The notes under the pieces: generated by a model
Seen by the model: the letters and a program-made list of their open reading frames with translations, nothing else
Databases searched by the model: none
What the model was told of the DNA's origin: nothing
Program-made: the position numbers and the translations under genes
Assembly: GCA_014728115.1 (NCBI GenBank)
Contig: WJME01000218.1
Span: forward strand, 57,443 to 121,442
Source of the DNA: Candidatus Zhuqueibacterota bacterium
GTDB lineage: Bacteria > Zhuqueibacterota > Zhuqueibacteria > Residuimicrobiales > Oceaniaggregativiventaceae
Direction: 5' to 3'
DNA: 64,000 bases
Shown here: piece after piece, positions 1 to 8,767 of the stretch
How the letters are laid out: every line of letters starts with the position of its first letter
Numbering within the stretch: position 1 is the stretch's first letter

Positions 1-1
1 A

Positions 2-169
2 GGGCATAGTATCGGTTTCTTTTTTACTAGTCTGATTCCCGGCAGATCTTTAGGCTGCTACCGCACCAGACACGAGCTCGATACCTTGAAAGCTCATTTT
101 AACCGGACAGCCGGCGAACCAAAAACATGTGCGATAAAAGATCACATCCTGAGATCGATAATTCTATGA
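2..169 (+). CDS. 3' end of an unrecognised gene (partial)
   Basis: The only frame open from the window edge gives 55 residues and then TGA at 167-169; the other two forward frames stop within the first 35 bases. The peptide runs from GHSIGFFFTS to KDHILRSIIL and contains GCYRTRHELD. I do not recognise a family. The stop lies 27 bases before the start of the ATP-grasp gene on the same strand, so the two could be co-transcribed. It is too short to exclude a chance open frame. Confidence 0.4.
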   Translation, partial: GHSIGFFFTSLIPGRSLGCYRTRHELDTLKAHFNRTAGEPKTCAIKDHILRSIIL

Positions 170-196
170 TGAACGCAATCTTGATGGAAAACATGT

Positions 197-1393
197 ATGA
201 TTATTCTCGACCCCCCTTATGTTTCAGAATTTCTCATCAATACGATTTTGGAGAATCAATATCCGGTTTTGAGAAACAGTTTGTCCGAATCAATATTTTC
301 TTCAGATCTTGTCCCTCTTTTGGATGACAAAGAAGCTTTGACATATCTTTTACAAAATAAACCCTTTCGGCTCTATACCCCGTCTGAGCATTCCATTAAT
401 TGGATTGTAAATCATTTGTCGTATACAGACATTCCGGATAAAATCAATACGTATAAAGATAAAGTGCGTTTTCGTCAGAGGTTTGCACCACTATTTCCTT
501 CGATGTTTTATCGCGAGATACCCTTTTCAGAGCTGGAAAAATTAAAGGTGGACCGCTTTCCCACTCCCTTTGTGCTCAAACCTGCAAAAGGATTTTTTAG
601 CATGGCAGTGGTCCGGATCGAGAGCCAGCAAGAATTTGATCATGCGATCAAAAAGATTAAAAAAGAAATTGAAAAACTGCAATCGCTCTATCCCGAGAAT
701 GTCCTGGATACCAGCCATTTCATTATTGAGCAATATATTCCTGGTAAAGAATTCGCTTTTGATGCCTATTTTGACAGCAGGGGAAATCCGGTTATTCTGA
801 ATATTTGGCAGCACTTGTTTTCATCAGAACATGATGTGAGTGATCGGGTCTATATTACCTCCGCTGAAATTGTGAGTCAATATCGCGAGTGGTTTCAAAA
901 TGTTTTAAACCAAATCAAAAAGTGGATTCCTTTATTCAATTTTCCCATGCACGTCGAGGTAAGGATCGATGCGCACGGCCAGCTATATCCCATCGAGATC
1001 AATCCGTTTCGCTTTGGTGGCTGGTGTACTACGGCAGATATGTCCTTTCATGCCTATGGCCTCAATCTATATCATGCTTATTTTAACGATATTCATCCTC
1101 ATTGGCCGGAGCAAATTAAAAAGATGAAGGATCGAATTTACAGTATCATCGTCCTGGACAATTCAACGGGCCTGGATACACGAGACATTATACATTTTAA
1201 TTATGACAAATTATTGTCAAACTTTGAAAAGCCGGTCGAACTGCGAAAAATCGATTATAAAACCTGGCCCGTGTTTGGGTTCTTGTTTACGGAAACCCGG
1301 GCCGAGAGATTTTTTGAATTGGAAAAAATTTTAAAATCCGATTTGATGGAATATGTTGAGACTAGAAAAGAGCCATCACACAAAAAAGAATGA
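197..1393 (+). CDS. ATP-grasp domain protein
   Basis: A 398-residue cytoplasmic protein with the features of an ATP-grasp ligase. TPFVLKPAKGFFS (about residues 123-135) resembles the N-terminal ATP-grasp lysine strand. FIIEQYIPGKEFAFDAYF (about 176-193) matches the central strand that contacts adenine. HVEVRIDAHGQLYPIEINPF (about 253-272) carries the acidic and Asn Mg-ATP ligands of the family (E..IN.R-like). These enzymes usually join a carboxylate to an amine or thiol through an acylphosphate; the substrate cannot be told here. ATG 197 is preceded by GGAAA at 186-190. The secreted metallopeptidase-like gene follows after 69 bases. The family is fairly secure, the reaction unknown. Confidence 0.75.
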   Translation: MIILDPPYVSEFLINTILENQYPVLRNSLSESIFSSDLVPLLDDKEALTYLLQNKPFRLYTPSEHSINWIVNHLSYTDIPDKINTYKDKVRFRQRFAPLFPSMFYREIPFSELEKLKVDRFPTPFVLKPAKGFFSMAVVRIESQQEFDHAIKKIKKEIEKLQSLYPENVLDTSHFIIEQYIPGKEFAFDAYFDSRGNPVILNIWQHLFSSEHDVSDRVYITSAEIVSQYREWFQNVLNQIKKWIPLFNFPMHVEVRIDAHGQLYPIEINPFRFGGWCTTADMSFHAYGLNLYHAYFNDIHPHWPEQIKKMKDRIYSIIVLDNSTGLDTRDIIHFNYDKLLSNFEKPVELRKIDYKTWPVFGFLFTETRAERFFELEKILKSDLMEYVETRKEPSHKKE

Positions 1394-1462
1394 TTTTGAA
1401 TTACGTTGCATTGGCGATGAATATACGAAACCCCTGACCAAAATCAGAGTTTAACAGGAGAG

Positions 1463-3094
1463 ATGATTAAAACAGCCAAAATCGTTTTTTTTATTTTTCT
1501 GGGCATACCGTGGGTTTCGGCTCAAGGTGGGGATGCCACTGAGGAATTTGCACTGCAACTCTTGTCTCGCTATTCCCCTGACGGGGCAGAGATCGTAAAT
1601 CTGGCCGGCGAATTGCAATCCTCCCAAACGCCATTCAAGGTGAGTGATTATTTAGAAAATGATTCACGCAAAAGCTTGTTGTCCAGTCTCAACACAGTGG
1701 TTCATGAAGCCTGTCACGAGTTGACGCGGTTCAAGGGAGAGGAAATCGCTGCGGATTCGTTGGATATTCCGGTTGAGCGGATATCCAATGTGCTCTATTT
1801 TTATCTGTCAGAGTCACGATTCATGCTCGTAAACCGTACCAAGACATTTCCCTCACGAGACATGGTCGACACGATTCCAGATCGTATGAGGACTTTTCGG
1901 TTCAATTATATCGATACACCGGAGGTCTTGCAAAGCACTCAAGTCTGGGGAATATACGGCCTGCTGAACGAATTTAACGCTTACGTCCAGGGTACACGAG
2001 CTTCTCTTGATCTATACAGTTACTATGCGGAATTGGATCGACCGCTGGAGTGGCTCGATTATTTTCAGAATATCGATGCCACCTTGTATGGTGGATTGGA
2101 ATTTCGGTATTATATCCTCAGCTATTTGCTCTATGCCAGACAAAGACGCCCTGATATCTATGAAGGTCTGATGAACAATTTGGCATTCATCCATGCATTT
2201 TTTGAGGTGGATGAATTGATGCGGAATACCATCCAGGAATATGCAAAACGGAAAAAATTCCTTTTTCGATTTTTATCTCAAAGAGGAATGCAAGTGGTTG
2301 AGCGCAATGGAATGCTTCTTTTTCATCATGGCCATCAAACCATCAGCAGCAAAAATTTTCAGGATGTGGTTGCGCTTTTGCAAAAAGAGATGAATCAGCC
2401 ACGATTTCTTTTCATGTTAAATACTTTAAAAAATAGAATTCAGGAAACGGGTTTGAAGGATTTAAATCATAAAGTTCTCGAATCTGTTAAACAGTCGATT
2501 GCAAAAATCGATGCTGATCTCGCTGCAGATCGGGCTGCTCTGGCCAATGAAATGCGTGAAATGACAATGAAATGGTATCGGCAGCCTTTGCGGTTTCGGG
2601 ATAAAACAGAGGACGTGCCCTATGCGTTCATGGATATGCAGGCAGCCGATGTACATGTGGACAGCCATGTGGTGTGGGCGCATTTTGATATGGTTGAATT
2701 GCCTCAACAAATGCACTTTAATCAACGGCGGGTAAGAGACAACAAACTCGAATACGAGTGGGCCGTCTATTTTGACCTGGATGGAGATGAACAGGATGAT
2801 CTGGGGGTATCTGTCTCCCGGTTCAAATATGCAGATTCCGAACCTGTCAAAGGCTCTTTGGTTAAACATCTGCAATCCACGTTTTGGCGTTTCCCGGGTA
2901 CCGGCAAGGAAATTTTACAAGATCTGTTGCCTATCAGTCAAATCAATAATCACCTGATTTTTCGGATCCCGAGAGAACCCCATCTCAGGAATATTACACC
3001 GGAAACGCGAGTGAGGTTTGAAATCTCGCATCGCGATGGCCGTTATCTGTTTATGGATGAACTGCTCTATTCTGACCGCAAAATCCTTGAATGA
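1463..3094 (+). CDS. Secreted protein with HExxH-type motif, putative zinc metallopeptidase
   Basis: A 543-residue protein starting with a cleavable signal peptide (hydrophobic stretch ending VSAQ near residue 21). I do not recognise a named family. Residues 81-85 read HEACH inside NTVVHEACHELTRF, a match to the HExxH zinc site. About 85 residues later GLLNEFNAYVQG (167-178) supplies a conserved-looking Glu in a helix, the arrangement of gluzincins. The middle (about 180-350) looks all-helical; the C-terminal part (about 400-543) is beta-rich, with DLDGDEQDDLG near 437-447 possibly binding calcium. AGGAG precedes ATG 1463. Catalysis is inferred from the motif; an inactive surface protein is the alternative. 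Confidence 0.55.
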   Translation: MIKTAKIVFFIFLGIPWVSAQGGDATEEFALQLLSRYSPDGAEIVNLAGELQSSQTPFKVSDYLENDSRKSLLSSLNTVVHEACHELTRFKGEEIAADSLDIPVERISNVLYFYLSESRFMLVNRTKTFPSRDMVDTIPDRMRTFRFNYIDTPEVLQSTQVWGIYGLLNEFNAYVQGTRASLDLYSYYAELDRPLEWLDYFQNIDATLYGGLEFRYYILSYLLYARQRRPDIYEGLMNNLAFIHAFFEVDELMRNTIQEYAKRKKFLFRFLSQRGMQVVERNGMLLFHHGHQTISSKNFQDVVALLQKEMNQPRFLFMLNTLKNRIQETGLKDLNHKVLESVKQSIAKIDADLAADRAALANEMREMTMKWYRQPLRFRDKTEDVPYAFMDMQAADVHVDSHVVWAHFDMVELPQQMHFNQRRVRDNKLEYEWAVYFDLDGDEQDDLGVSVSRFKYADSEPVKGSLVKHLQSTFWRFPGTGKEILQDLLPISQINNHLIFRIPREPHLRNITPETRVRFEISHRDGRYLFMDELLYSDRKILE

Positions 3095-3200
3095 ATGTTT
3101 TGTTTGGCCGTCCGAAAAATCATAAAAGACTTGAATTTTGTTTATTTACTCCCCATTTTATACTCACTCCCAACATCCGTACTAGAAAAGGAGAAGAGAA

Positions 3201-4886
3201 ATGCAGACCTCGTTTCACTGGTTGGATACAACTGTTCTTGTTGGTTATTTCATAGGAATCACGCTTTTTGGCTTGTGGATTGCCCGACGCATCAAAAGCA
3301 GCAGTTCATACTTTTTGGGGGAACGAAAATTCAAATGGTGGATTATGATGGGGCAGGCTTTTGGGACAGGTACTCATGCCGAAATGCCGGTAGCTCAGAC
3401 AGGTGCCACATTCCATCTGGGTTTTGCAACCATATGGTATCAATGGAAAAATATGCTCATCACACCGTTCTATTGGTTGCTGGCACCCTGGTATCGTCGC
3501 AGTGACCGTACGACGGTCGGCGAGATGATCGAAGACCGGTATGGCCGAAAACTGGGCCTGGCCTACTCTATTTTTGCAATTGCCTTTTTTGTTTTCAATA
3601 TGGGCGCAATGCTGCAGGGAGCAGCCAAGATCATATCCGTGGCTACCGGTAACCTCATTTCACCCAACGGGGTAGTTGTAGGTATGACCGTTGCATTTAT
3701 TCTCTACAGTTTTTTCGGGGGACTCGTTGCGACCGCTTATACTGATTTTATCCAGGGCTTTATGATTATTGTCCTGTCTATGATGCTGATCCCTTTGGGA
3801 TTGGATGTCGTGGGCGGATTCGAAGGCATGCGCCAAACTCTGCCTGATAACTTTTTTCAACTCTATAGCGATGTCAGTGGGTTGACCGCATTTACCATAT
3901 CCATGCTGGCAATCAATGGCATTGTCGGCATTACGGCTCAGCCACACATGATGTCCATGTGTGCCACCGGAAATAATGAACGTTCCGGCCGAATCGGCCA
4001 AACATACGGTTCTTTGGTTAAGCGAATTTGTACTATCGGCTGGGCATTGACCGGACTTATTGTCGCGGCTATGGTCATCCAAGAAGGTGTCGTGCTTCCC
4101 GATCCTGAAATGGCCTTTGGTTATGCCAGTAACAAACTGCTGTTGCCGGGACTGACCGGACTAATGGTCGCTTCGGTGTTGGCAGCCAATATGTCCACCT
4201 GTTCCAATTTTATGGTCAATACCGGTGCTCTGTTTACTCAGAATGTATACAAACGCTATCTCAATCCGGATGCTGTTGATAAACAATTGCTGTGGACAGG
4301 GCGATTGTCCGGATTCATTCTTACCCTGTTCGGCGTTGCATTTGCTCTGGCCATCGATAATGTGTTACATGCTTTTCTCTTTACCGAGACCATCGCTGCT
4401 TTTATGGGAATCATTGTGCTGGGGGGTATTCTCTGGAAACGAGCCAATCGGGTCGGGGCAACCATGGCCGTAATCGTGGCATTTGGCCTCTATTATGTGT
4501 TAAACTATATGGATACAGATCAGGTGATGCTGGTATACAGATGGAAACCCGAACCCTTTGGCTGGGCTATGCTTGCAGGATTTTCTGCTCTGATTCTTTT
4601 TAGTTTGATCACCAAACCAGAACCCAAAGAAAATGTGGATGCCTTTTTCGAAAGCATGAATCGTCTCACGGATAATGATATAGTGGATAAATTAGGATAC
4701 AAGCCAGAAGCAAAAGAATATGGCAAAGATCTGCTCCTGGTGGATGCCCCTGGGTGGTTTAGTAAAGAACGCTGGAAGGGATTTCCAAAACGATACAAGG
4801 AAGATTTGTTGGGATTCGTTCTTGCCTGGGGAGTGGTTGTGGTCATCGTAGGGATGGCCTGGGGATTGATGCAACTCGGCAAATAG
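3201..4886 (+). CDS. Sodium:solute symporter (SSS family)
   Basis: A 561-residue inner-membrane protein with about 13 hydrophobic segments, the usual size and fold of the SSS/SLC5 family. LAANMSTCSNFMVNTGALF (about residues 333-351) matches the family segment AA.MST..S that contributes to the sodium site, and GERKFKWWIMMGQAFGTGTHA (about 40-60) sits where the first unwound helix is expected. It would import an organic solute with Na+; sugar, monocarboxylate and amino-acid carriers share these marks, so the substrate is open. The start has a good site, AAAAGGAGAAGAGAAATG. Na+-coupled uptake fits the Na+-pumping NQR at 46-52 kb. A perfect hairpin follows the stop. Confidence 0.88.
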   Translation: MQTSFHWLDTTVLVGYFIGITLFGLWIARRIKSSSSYFLGERKFKWWIMMGQAFGTGTHAEMPVAQTGATFHLGFATIWYQWKNMLITPFYWLLAPWYRRSDRTTVGEMIEDRYGRKLGLAYSIFAIAFFVFNMGAMLQGAAKIISVATGNLISPNGVVVGMTVAFILYSFFGGLVATAYTDFIQGFMIIVLSMMLIPLGLDVVGGFEGMRQTLPDNFFQLYSDVSGLTAFTISMLAINGIVGITAQPHMMSMCATGNNERSGRIGQTYGSLVKRICTIGWALTGLIVAAMVIQEGVVLPDPEMAFGYASNKLLLPGLTGLMVASVLAANMSTCSNFMVNTGALFTQNVYKRYLNPDAVDKQLLWTGRLSGFILTLFGVAFALAIDNVLHAFLFTETIAAFMGIIVLGGILWKRANRVGATMAVIVAFGLYYVLNYMDTDQVMLVYRWKPEPFGWAMLAGFSALILFSLITKPEPKENVDAFFESMNRLTDNDIVDKLGYKPEAKEYGKDLLLVDAPGWFSKERWKGFPKRYKEDLLGFVLAWGVVVVIVGMAWGLMQLGK

Positions 4887-4892
4887 ACTTTT

Positions 4893-4926
4893 AGGGATTG
4901 AGCGTATAGAAACGCTCAATCCCTTT
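4893..4926. terminator. Bidirectional Rho-independent terminator
   Basis: A perfect 13-base stem (AGGGATTGAGCGT at 4893-4905 with its complement at 4912-4924) around a 6-base loop. It lies between the symporter stop (4886) and the stop of the opposing PIG-L gene (4954), so it can serve both. T runs are short on both sides. Confidence 0.75.
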
Positions 4927-4953
4927 GAATGGTCTGTCGATCGAAAAGATGGA

Positions 4954-5883
4954 TCAGAGGGATTCTTTGATTAAAAACAACGCGAAAAGATCTTCTTTGC
5001 TGGGTTGACGCCCATATTCACAAAGTTCAAACGCTTCGGCGAGTTTGATGTTTTGTGCATTTTCTTGGCCATACACCTCGGTCAGCTTTTTTCGATATTG
5101 ATCTGCAATAGATCCGTCCCGCCTGGCTATTCGATCATAAAGATCATCATATCTCTTTTGTCGTTTTTCCGGATCAGTAGGGACAGGAATAATTTTCTCA
5201 AAGTTACCGGTTGCCCAGAGACTTTCGATTTGAGATTCCAACGTCCATAATGCCTGCATTTTCTGATCGAATACTTTGTCAATTGAAACGACGATATCTG
5301 GCTCAAATGGAGCTGGCTTTTGGAACCGGTCTGACATGTAAAGAAAAACCGGATTTTGTGTCAAATGTGGCACATCCGGACAATAGAATTTGACCGTCAC
5401 CATAAAGGCAGCATCCTGCATGAGAATGCCGGTATAGCGATGATCGGGGTGGTAATCATTGGGTCGATGCCCGATGACGATATCGGCTTTCCATTCCCGA
5501 ATCAAGCGGACCAATGTTTTTCTGTTTTCCAGGGTAGGCATCAGCTCACCATCATGGATATCCAGCACCTGGGTCGTGATGCCGAGAATATTTGCTGCCT
5601 TTTCTACCTCTGCAGTACGACGCTTTGCGAGCTCACCGCCTGCCATGGTCGCATGACCAATATCTCCATTCGTGGTGGAAACAAATTTGACCAGGTGTCC
5701 CTGAGACGCCCATTGTGCTGCCATTCCTCCTGCTTTAAGTTCACAATCATCAGGATGAGCGCCAAATACAATAATGCGCAAAGGATCTTTGGGTTCTTGG
5801 GAGCTAGATGAGCTGGGGGTAAAGATGATCATACAGAAAAGTACTGCTACAAACGGATATACATATTTTTGCCAGATTTTCAT
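4954..5883 (-). CDS. Secreted PIG-L family deacetylase
   Basis: A 309-residue LmbE/PIG-L zinc hydrolase, a family that removes acetyl groups from N-acetylated sugars such as GlcNAc conjugates. The metal site is visible as GAHPDDCELKAGG (H43, D45, D46 from the chosen start) and DYHPDHRYTG (HPDH at 145-148). A signal peptide (MKIWQKY followed by a hydrophobic run and SSSSSQ) puts it outside the cytoplasm. An in-frame ATG 24 bases upstream exists, but AGGAGG sits directly before the ATG at 5883, which also starts the signal peptide. An SGNH hydrolase gene ends 41 bases upstream on the same strand, so the pair may act on acylated glycans. Confidence 0.88.
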   Translation of the reverse strand: MKIWQKYVYPFVAVLFCMIIFTPSSSSSQEPKDPLRIIVFGAHPDDCELKAGGMAAQWASQGHLVKFVSTTNGDIGHATMAGGELAKRRTAEVEKAANILGITTQVLDIHDGELMPTLENRKTLVRLIREWKADIVIGHRPNDYHPDHRYTGILMQDAAFMVTVKFYCPDVPHLTQNPVFLYMSDRFQKPAPFEPDIVVSIDKVFDQKMQALWTLESQIESLWATGNFEKIIPVPTDPEKRQKRYDDLYDRIARRDGSIADQYRKKLTEVYGQENAQNIKLAEAFELCEYGRQPSKEDLFALFLIKESL

Positions 5884-5924
5884 TTCTCCTCCTTTTGTGA
5901 CTATCAACTTGCAGAAAATAATTC

Positions 5925-7076
5925 CTACTCTGTTTTAAGGGGCTGGGCTTTTGCGGTCCTGATCACCTTGTCCTTCAGTGAAGAATGATTTCTTATGATT
6001 GTCTCGTACGCCCGGGCTATTTTATGAAAATTGTGGCTTTTGAGGTGTAATTCATCAAACCAATCCCGGGGCGTTTGGGCAAAACCCCTGCTGTCGACAT
6101 GATAAATATTTTTATATGTTTTGGCAAAAGAACTCATCATTTCGCCGAATTCATAGATCATGGCCAGCATGATGGCCAGTTGGTCATCCCGATTTAAAAT
6201 TCCTTTGACCATCAAGGGGGTATAGAGCCAATTGCCACTATCCACCATGGAATTCAAAAAGGGCTGGAGAGGATACCGGATAGAAAAGCGCCGTTTCGGC
6301 GAGGGAAAAGGAAAATCATAGCCGTGTGTAATGGTTATGATATGCTTTTGTTTGCTTTTGGGATGATACAAGTCGCTGAATAGAAGCGAATATTGTAGTT
6401 TAAAAAGATTGATAATGGCATAAAATTCTTTGTTCAGAAATGTTTGCGCTGTGAGGATCATCTCTTTTTGTACCATGTTGAGAAGATCACTTTTGATGTC
6501 AGAGATCGTTTGATATTTCTTTTTTGCATAATTGGATTTCCTATCAACCATGATACCCAGTCGGTGGCTGCCCACCAAATCATTTCCTCCTCCGCTGATA
6601 AGGAAAAAATTCGGAGAATAGGTAGAAAGTGCAGTGATATATTGTTGTTCGTAAAGGATATTGGTTATCCAATCACCTCCATAGGCATCTGAATAGATCA
6701 AAAAATCATCGTTACGATTCAGCCAGTCGATAATGTCCTTTTGGAAAACAGGAAACTGAAACCAGGAATCTCCTTCCACATAGATTTTAAAATAGGTTTT
6801 CCCTGGTTTTTGCCGATCTACTCTGTGATTGAATTTTCGTTTTCTTGAGCCAGTACTCAGGCTGTTAAGCAACCCGATCATTCCACTGTTTGCATTTGAG
6901 GTCTCGATCAGCTGATTCTCGTTAATATCATATATTCTTTTTATCAATCCCCTTAGATGTGAATATGTCAGTCCACTCTCGATAATTTTGTCATGACCCC
7001 CTATTCTCTCAAACTCGAGCGGATCTTTGAGCAGGACTTCAATGAGAGAGAGCAAATCCGAGTTCTCTTTTATCAT
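5925..7076 (-). CDS. SGNH/GDSL-like hydrolase domain protein
   Basis: A 383-residue protein without a signal peptide. Three SGNH blocks are in order: EGDSWFQ (GDSW at 102-105, nucleophile Ser 104), ISGGGNDLVG (GGGND at 162-166, oxyanion Asn 165) and FDELHLKSHNF (Asp 341, His 344, the last block's catalytic pair). The family hydrolyses esters of lipids, acetylated sugars or peptidoglycan. The first 90 residues are a helical extension without a known domain, and the block spacing is wider than in typical 200-residue esterases. AGGAAAAC precedes the ATG. It lies just upstream of the PIG-L deacetylase, probably in one transcript. The substrate is unknown. Confidence 0.7.
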   Translation of the reverse strand: MIKENSDLLSLIEVLLKDPLEFERIGGHDKIIESGLTYSHLRGLIKRIYDINENQLIETSNANSGMIGLLNSLSTGSRKRKFNHRVDRQKPGKTYFKIYVEGDSWFQFPVFQKDIIDWLNRNDDFLIYSDAYGGDWITNILYEQQYITALSTYSPNFFLISGGGNDLVGSHRLGIMVDRKSNYAKKKYQTISDIKSDLLNMVQKEMILTAQTFLNKEFYAIINLFKLQYSLLFSDLYHPKSKQKHIITITHGYDFPFPSPKRRFSIRYPLQPFLNSMVDSGNWLYTPLMVKGILNRDDQLAIMLAMIYEFGEMMSSFAKTYKNIYHVDSRGFAQTPRDWFDELHLKSHNFHKIARAYETIIRNHSSLKDKVIRTAKAQPLKTE

Positions 7077-7389
7077 AATACGTTTTCCTATGAATAGAAA
7101 TATTTACCATTGTTGAATTGTAATATAAATCGACCTGAATCCAACGAGAGATGTCTATTCAAGGGGTGCTCGTGGTTGATGTATTCCGTTTTGTGACTCT
7201 TGTCCAAGTCCTTGATAAACCTCAGGCCAAGGAAACAAAAGATCTGAAAAAATCAAATACCTGCCAATGAACAGTCAAATAATATGACACGGCAGCGAGT
7301 GTGGGGAGAAAGATATGATCGGGTTTTATCATGGGTGTATAGGATAGATCAGCTGTTGTGTCTTTATTACTAAACCCGGCGGCCAACCT
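7077..7389. other. Intergenic region without a gene
   Basis: 313 bases between two minus-strand genes. It must carry the promoter of the SGNH/PIG-L pair, but no convincing -35/-10 pair stands out. A 36-codon frame on the minus strand (7222-7332) lacks a ribosome binding site and was not accepted. No clear terminator hairpin for the YgjP gene was found. Confidence 0.5.
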
Positions 7390-8010
7390 TCAAGGCTTGC
7401 GGGAAAGTAGTTCAATACGGTAATTGCGCAATTGGCGATCCAGTTGTTTGGCTTTGCCGGACAAGTGTCGATCGAGTTCATTCCAAAATTCCTGACCGTG
7501 GTTTTTGATCTGGGTGTGTACGAGTTCATGCATCACCACATAATCGAAAAGGTGTATGGGCAAGTATACCAGGCAGATGTTAAGATTGATGTTGTTTTTG
7601 GATGAGCAGCTACCCCATCGTGTTTTTTGATGCCGGATGAACACGCGGTTATAGGTAAAACCATGTTCTTTGGCAAGCTTTTGTAATCGGAAAATAATGC
7701 GTTTTTTGGCTTCGGAATCTCGCCACACCGGCTTTTCTGCAAGAAGCGCCTCATGAGCTTGTTTCAGACGTCGAATCTTGGCCAGTTTCTTTTGAATCCA
7801 GTCCAGCCGCTCGTGCACCAATCTTTCTGCCTGAGCATAGGACATTTTCCAGGGCACAGCCACGCGAATTTGTTCATCATTTTTGATGCTTATATTGACG
7901 TGTTTTGCACGGTTACTTTTTATAAACGAAACCGTACCGATTGCATCCAAATTAATGACATGTGGCTGTGAATTGTTATTCTTTTTTGATTTTTTCGAAA
8001 ACATACCCAC
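7390..8010 (-). CDS. YgjP-like (DUF45/M48-type) zinc metallopeptidase
   Basis: A 206-residue cytoplasmic protein of the YgjP family. It shows the family signature RWGSCSSKNNINLN (131-144), then VVMHELVHTQIKNHGQEFW with HELVH at 161-165 and the third zinc ligand His 171. Length and motif spacing are normal. Members have been described as SprT-like peptidases, and one as a nucleotide phosphatase, so the activity is unsettled. The longest frame starts at GTG 8010; an ATG two codons later (8004) is an equal candidate, and both overlap the end of the upstream CpeT-like gene, which suggests translational coupling. Confidence 0.82.
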   Translation of the reverse strand: MGMFSKKSKKNNNSQPHVINLDAIGTVSFIKSNRAKHVNISIKNDEQIRVAVPWKMSYAQAERLVHERLDWIQKKLAKIRRLKQAHEALLAEKPVWRDSEAKKRIIFRLQKLAKEHGFTYNRVFIRHQKTRWGSCSSKNNINLNICLVYLPIHLFDYVVMHELVHTQIKNHGQEFWNELDRHLSGKAKQLDRQLRNYRIELLSRKP

Positions 8011-8611
8011 CGTACTCTGAACCCCATACCTGGTTGTCTGACTCGTCGTATCCCCTGTCCCAGCTGACTAGCTTGTTTCTTGTGATCGTTACCTCTGTTG
8101 TGGCATATATGGCGCCGCGATGGGAGCTCTGGCATTGCCGTTCATCGGTTTTTCCAATAAACATCGAGTCGTTCACTCGTTCAATATAGACTCTGCATCC
8201 CTCTCTTTTGACCAGAGAATCTGCGCTAAAATTCGCTAAAGGATTTTGTTTTTTCCAGGCGCCGGCAAACCTTAAAGGGGAAGGAATTTCATATATTTCG
8301 CTGATACATCTCGTCTCTGTCTCTGATGAGAGATGGTAAATTCGCTGACGATAAGGTTGATCCGGATGTGTTGCAACCGCTTGTTCCACATATAGCCATT
8401 TGGCATCAGTGCGGTGTGTCCAAATCGGTACCATATGCAATACAATATGATAAAAATTGCTGTCTGACTGTGCCTGTCGTTCCGAACTGAACGATCCGGT
8501 CATCCAGGCGGCCAGAGTATCCAGAGAACAGGGAGTAGATCCTTTTGAAGCAGATAGAGACAATAATAGGATGAAAAAGGGTCCGTATCGTGCGATTTTT
8601 ATCATATACAA
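7976..8611 (-). CDS. CpcT/CpeT-like chromophore lyase family protein, exported
   Basis: A 211-residue protein closely resembling the CpeT/CpcT family, known in cyanobacteria for attaching bilins to phycobiliproteins. Family marks are LAAWMTGSFSSERQAQSD (about 33-50), a HMVPIW stretch, WLYVEQA followed by PYRQRIYHL, SSHRGAIYATTEV, and the end SWDRGYDESDNQVWGSEYGGYVF. A hydrophobic N-terminus ending near CSLD (a possible lipobox Cys at about 28) indicates export. No phycobiliprotein or pigment gene is visible here, so the true role is probably a different ligand-binding task. It overlaps the downstream YgjP gene by 35 bases. Confidence 0.8.
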   Translation of the reverse strand: MYMIKIARYGPFFILLLSLSASKGSTPCSLDTLAAWMTGSFSSERQAQSDSNFYHIVLHMVPIWTHRTDAKWLYVEQAVATHPDQPYRQRIYHLSSETETRCISEIYEIPSPLRFAGAWKKQNPLANFSADSLVKREGCRVYIERVNDSMFIGKTDERQCQSSHRGAIYATTEVTITRNKLVSWDRGYDESDNQVWGSEYGGYVFEKIKKE

Positions 8612-8767
8612 TTCCGGATTTCAATTGCTATAAAATACGAAAAAGAAATTTCAAATCCAATGACTTATTGCAAGGTGAGGAGGCCTGATTTTTGAAAAGC
8701 ATTTTGTAAATTATTGATTATTCTGGGACATATCGCTTTTTGAGTCGTGAAGAAAATCATTACACAT

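Noticed and set aside
3095..3505. A frame starting right after the metallopeptidase-like gene and overlapping the symporter start.
   Set aside because: The symporter start at 3201 has a strong ribosome site and family support; the other frame has neither.
7222..7332. A 36-codon minus-strand frame beginning MIKPDHIFLP in the intergenic region.
   Set aside because: No ribosome binding site, no similarity recognised, and length within chance expectation.
7976..8611. Taking the CpeT-like gene as evidence for photosynthesis.
   Set aside because: No phycobiliprotein, reaction-centre or pigment gene is present; YCF48 repeats in the window are also not specific to photosynthesis.
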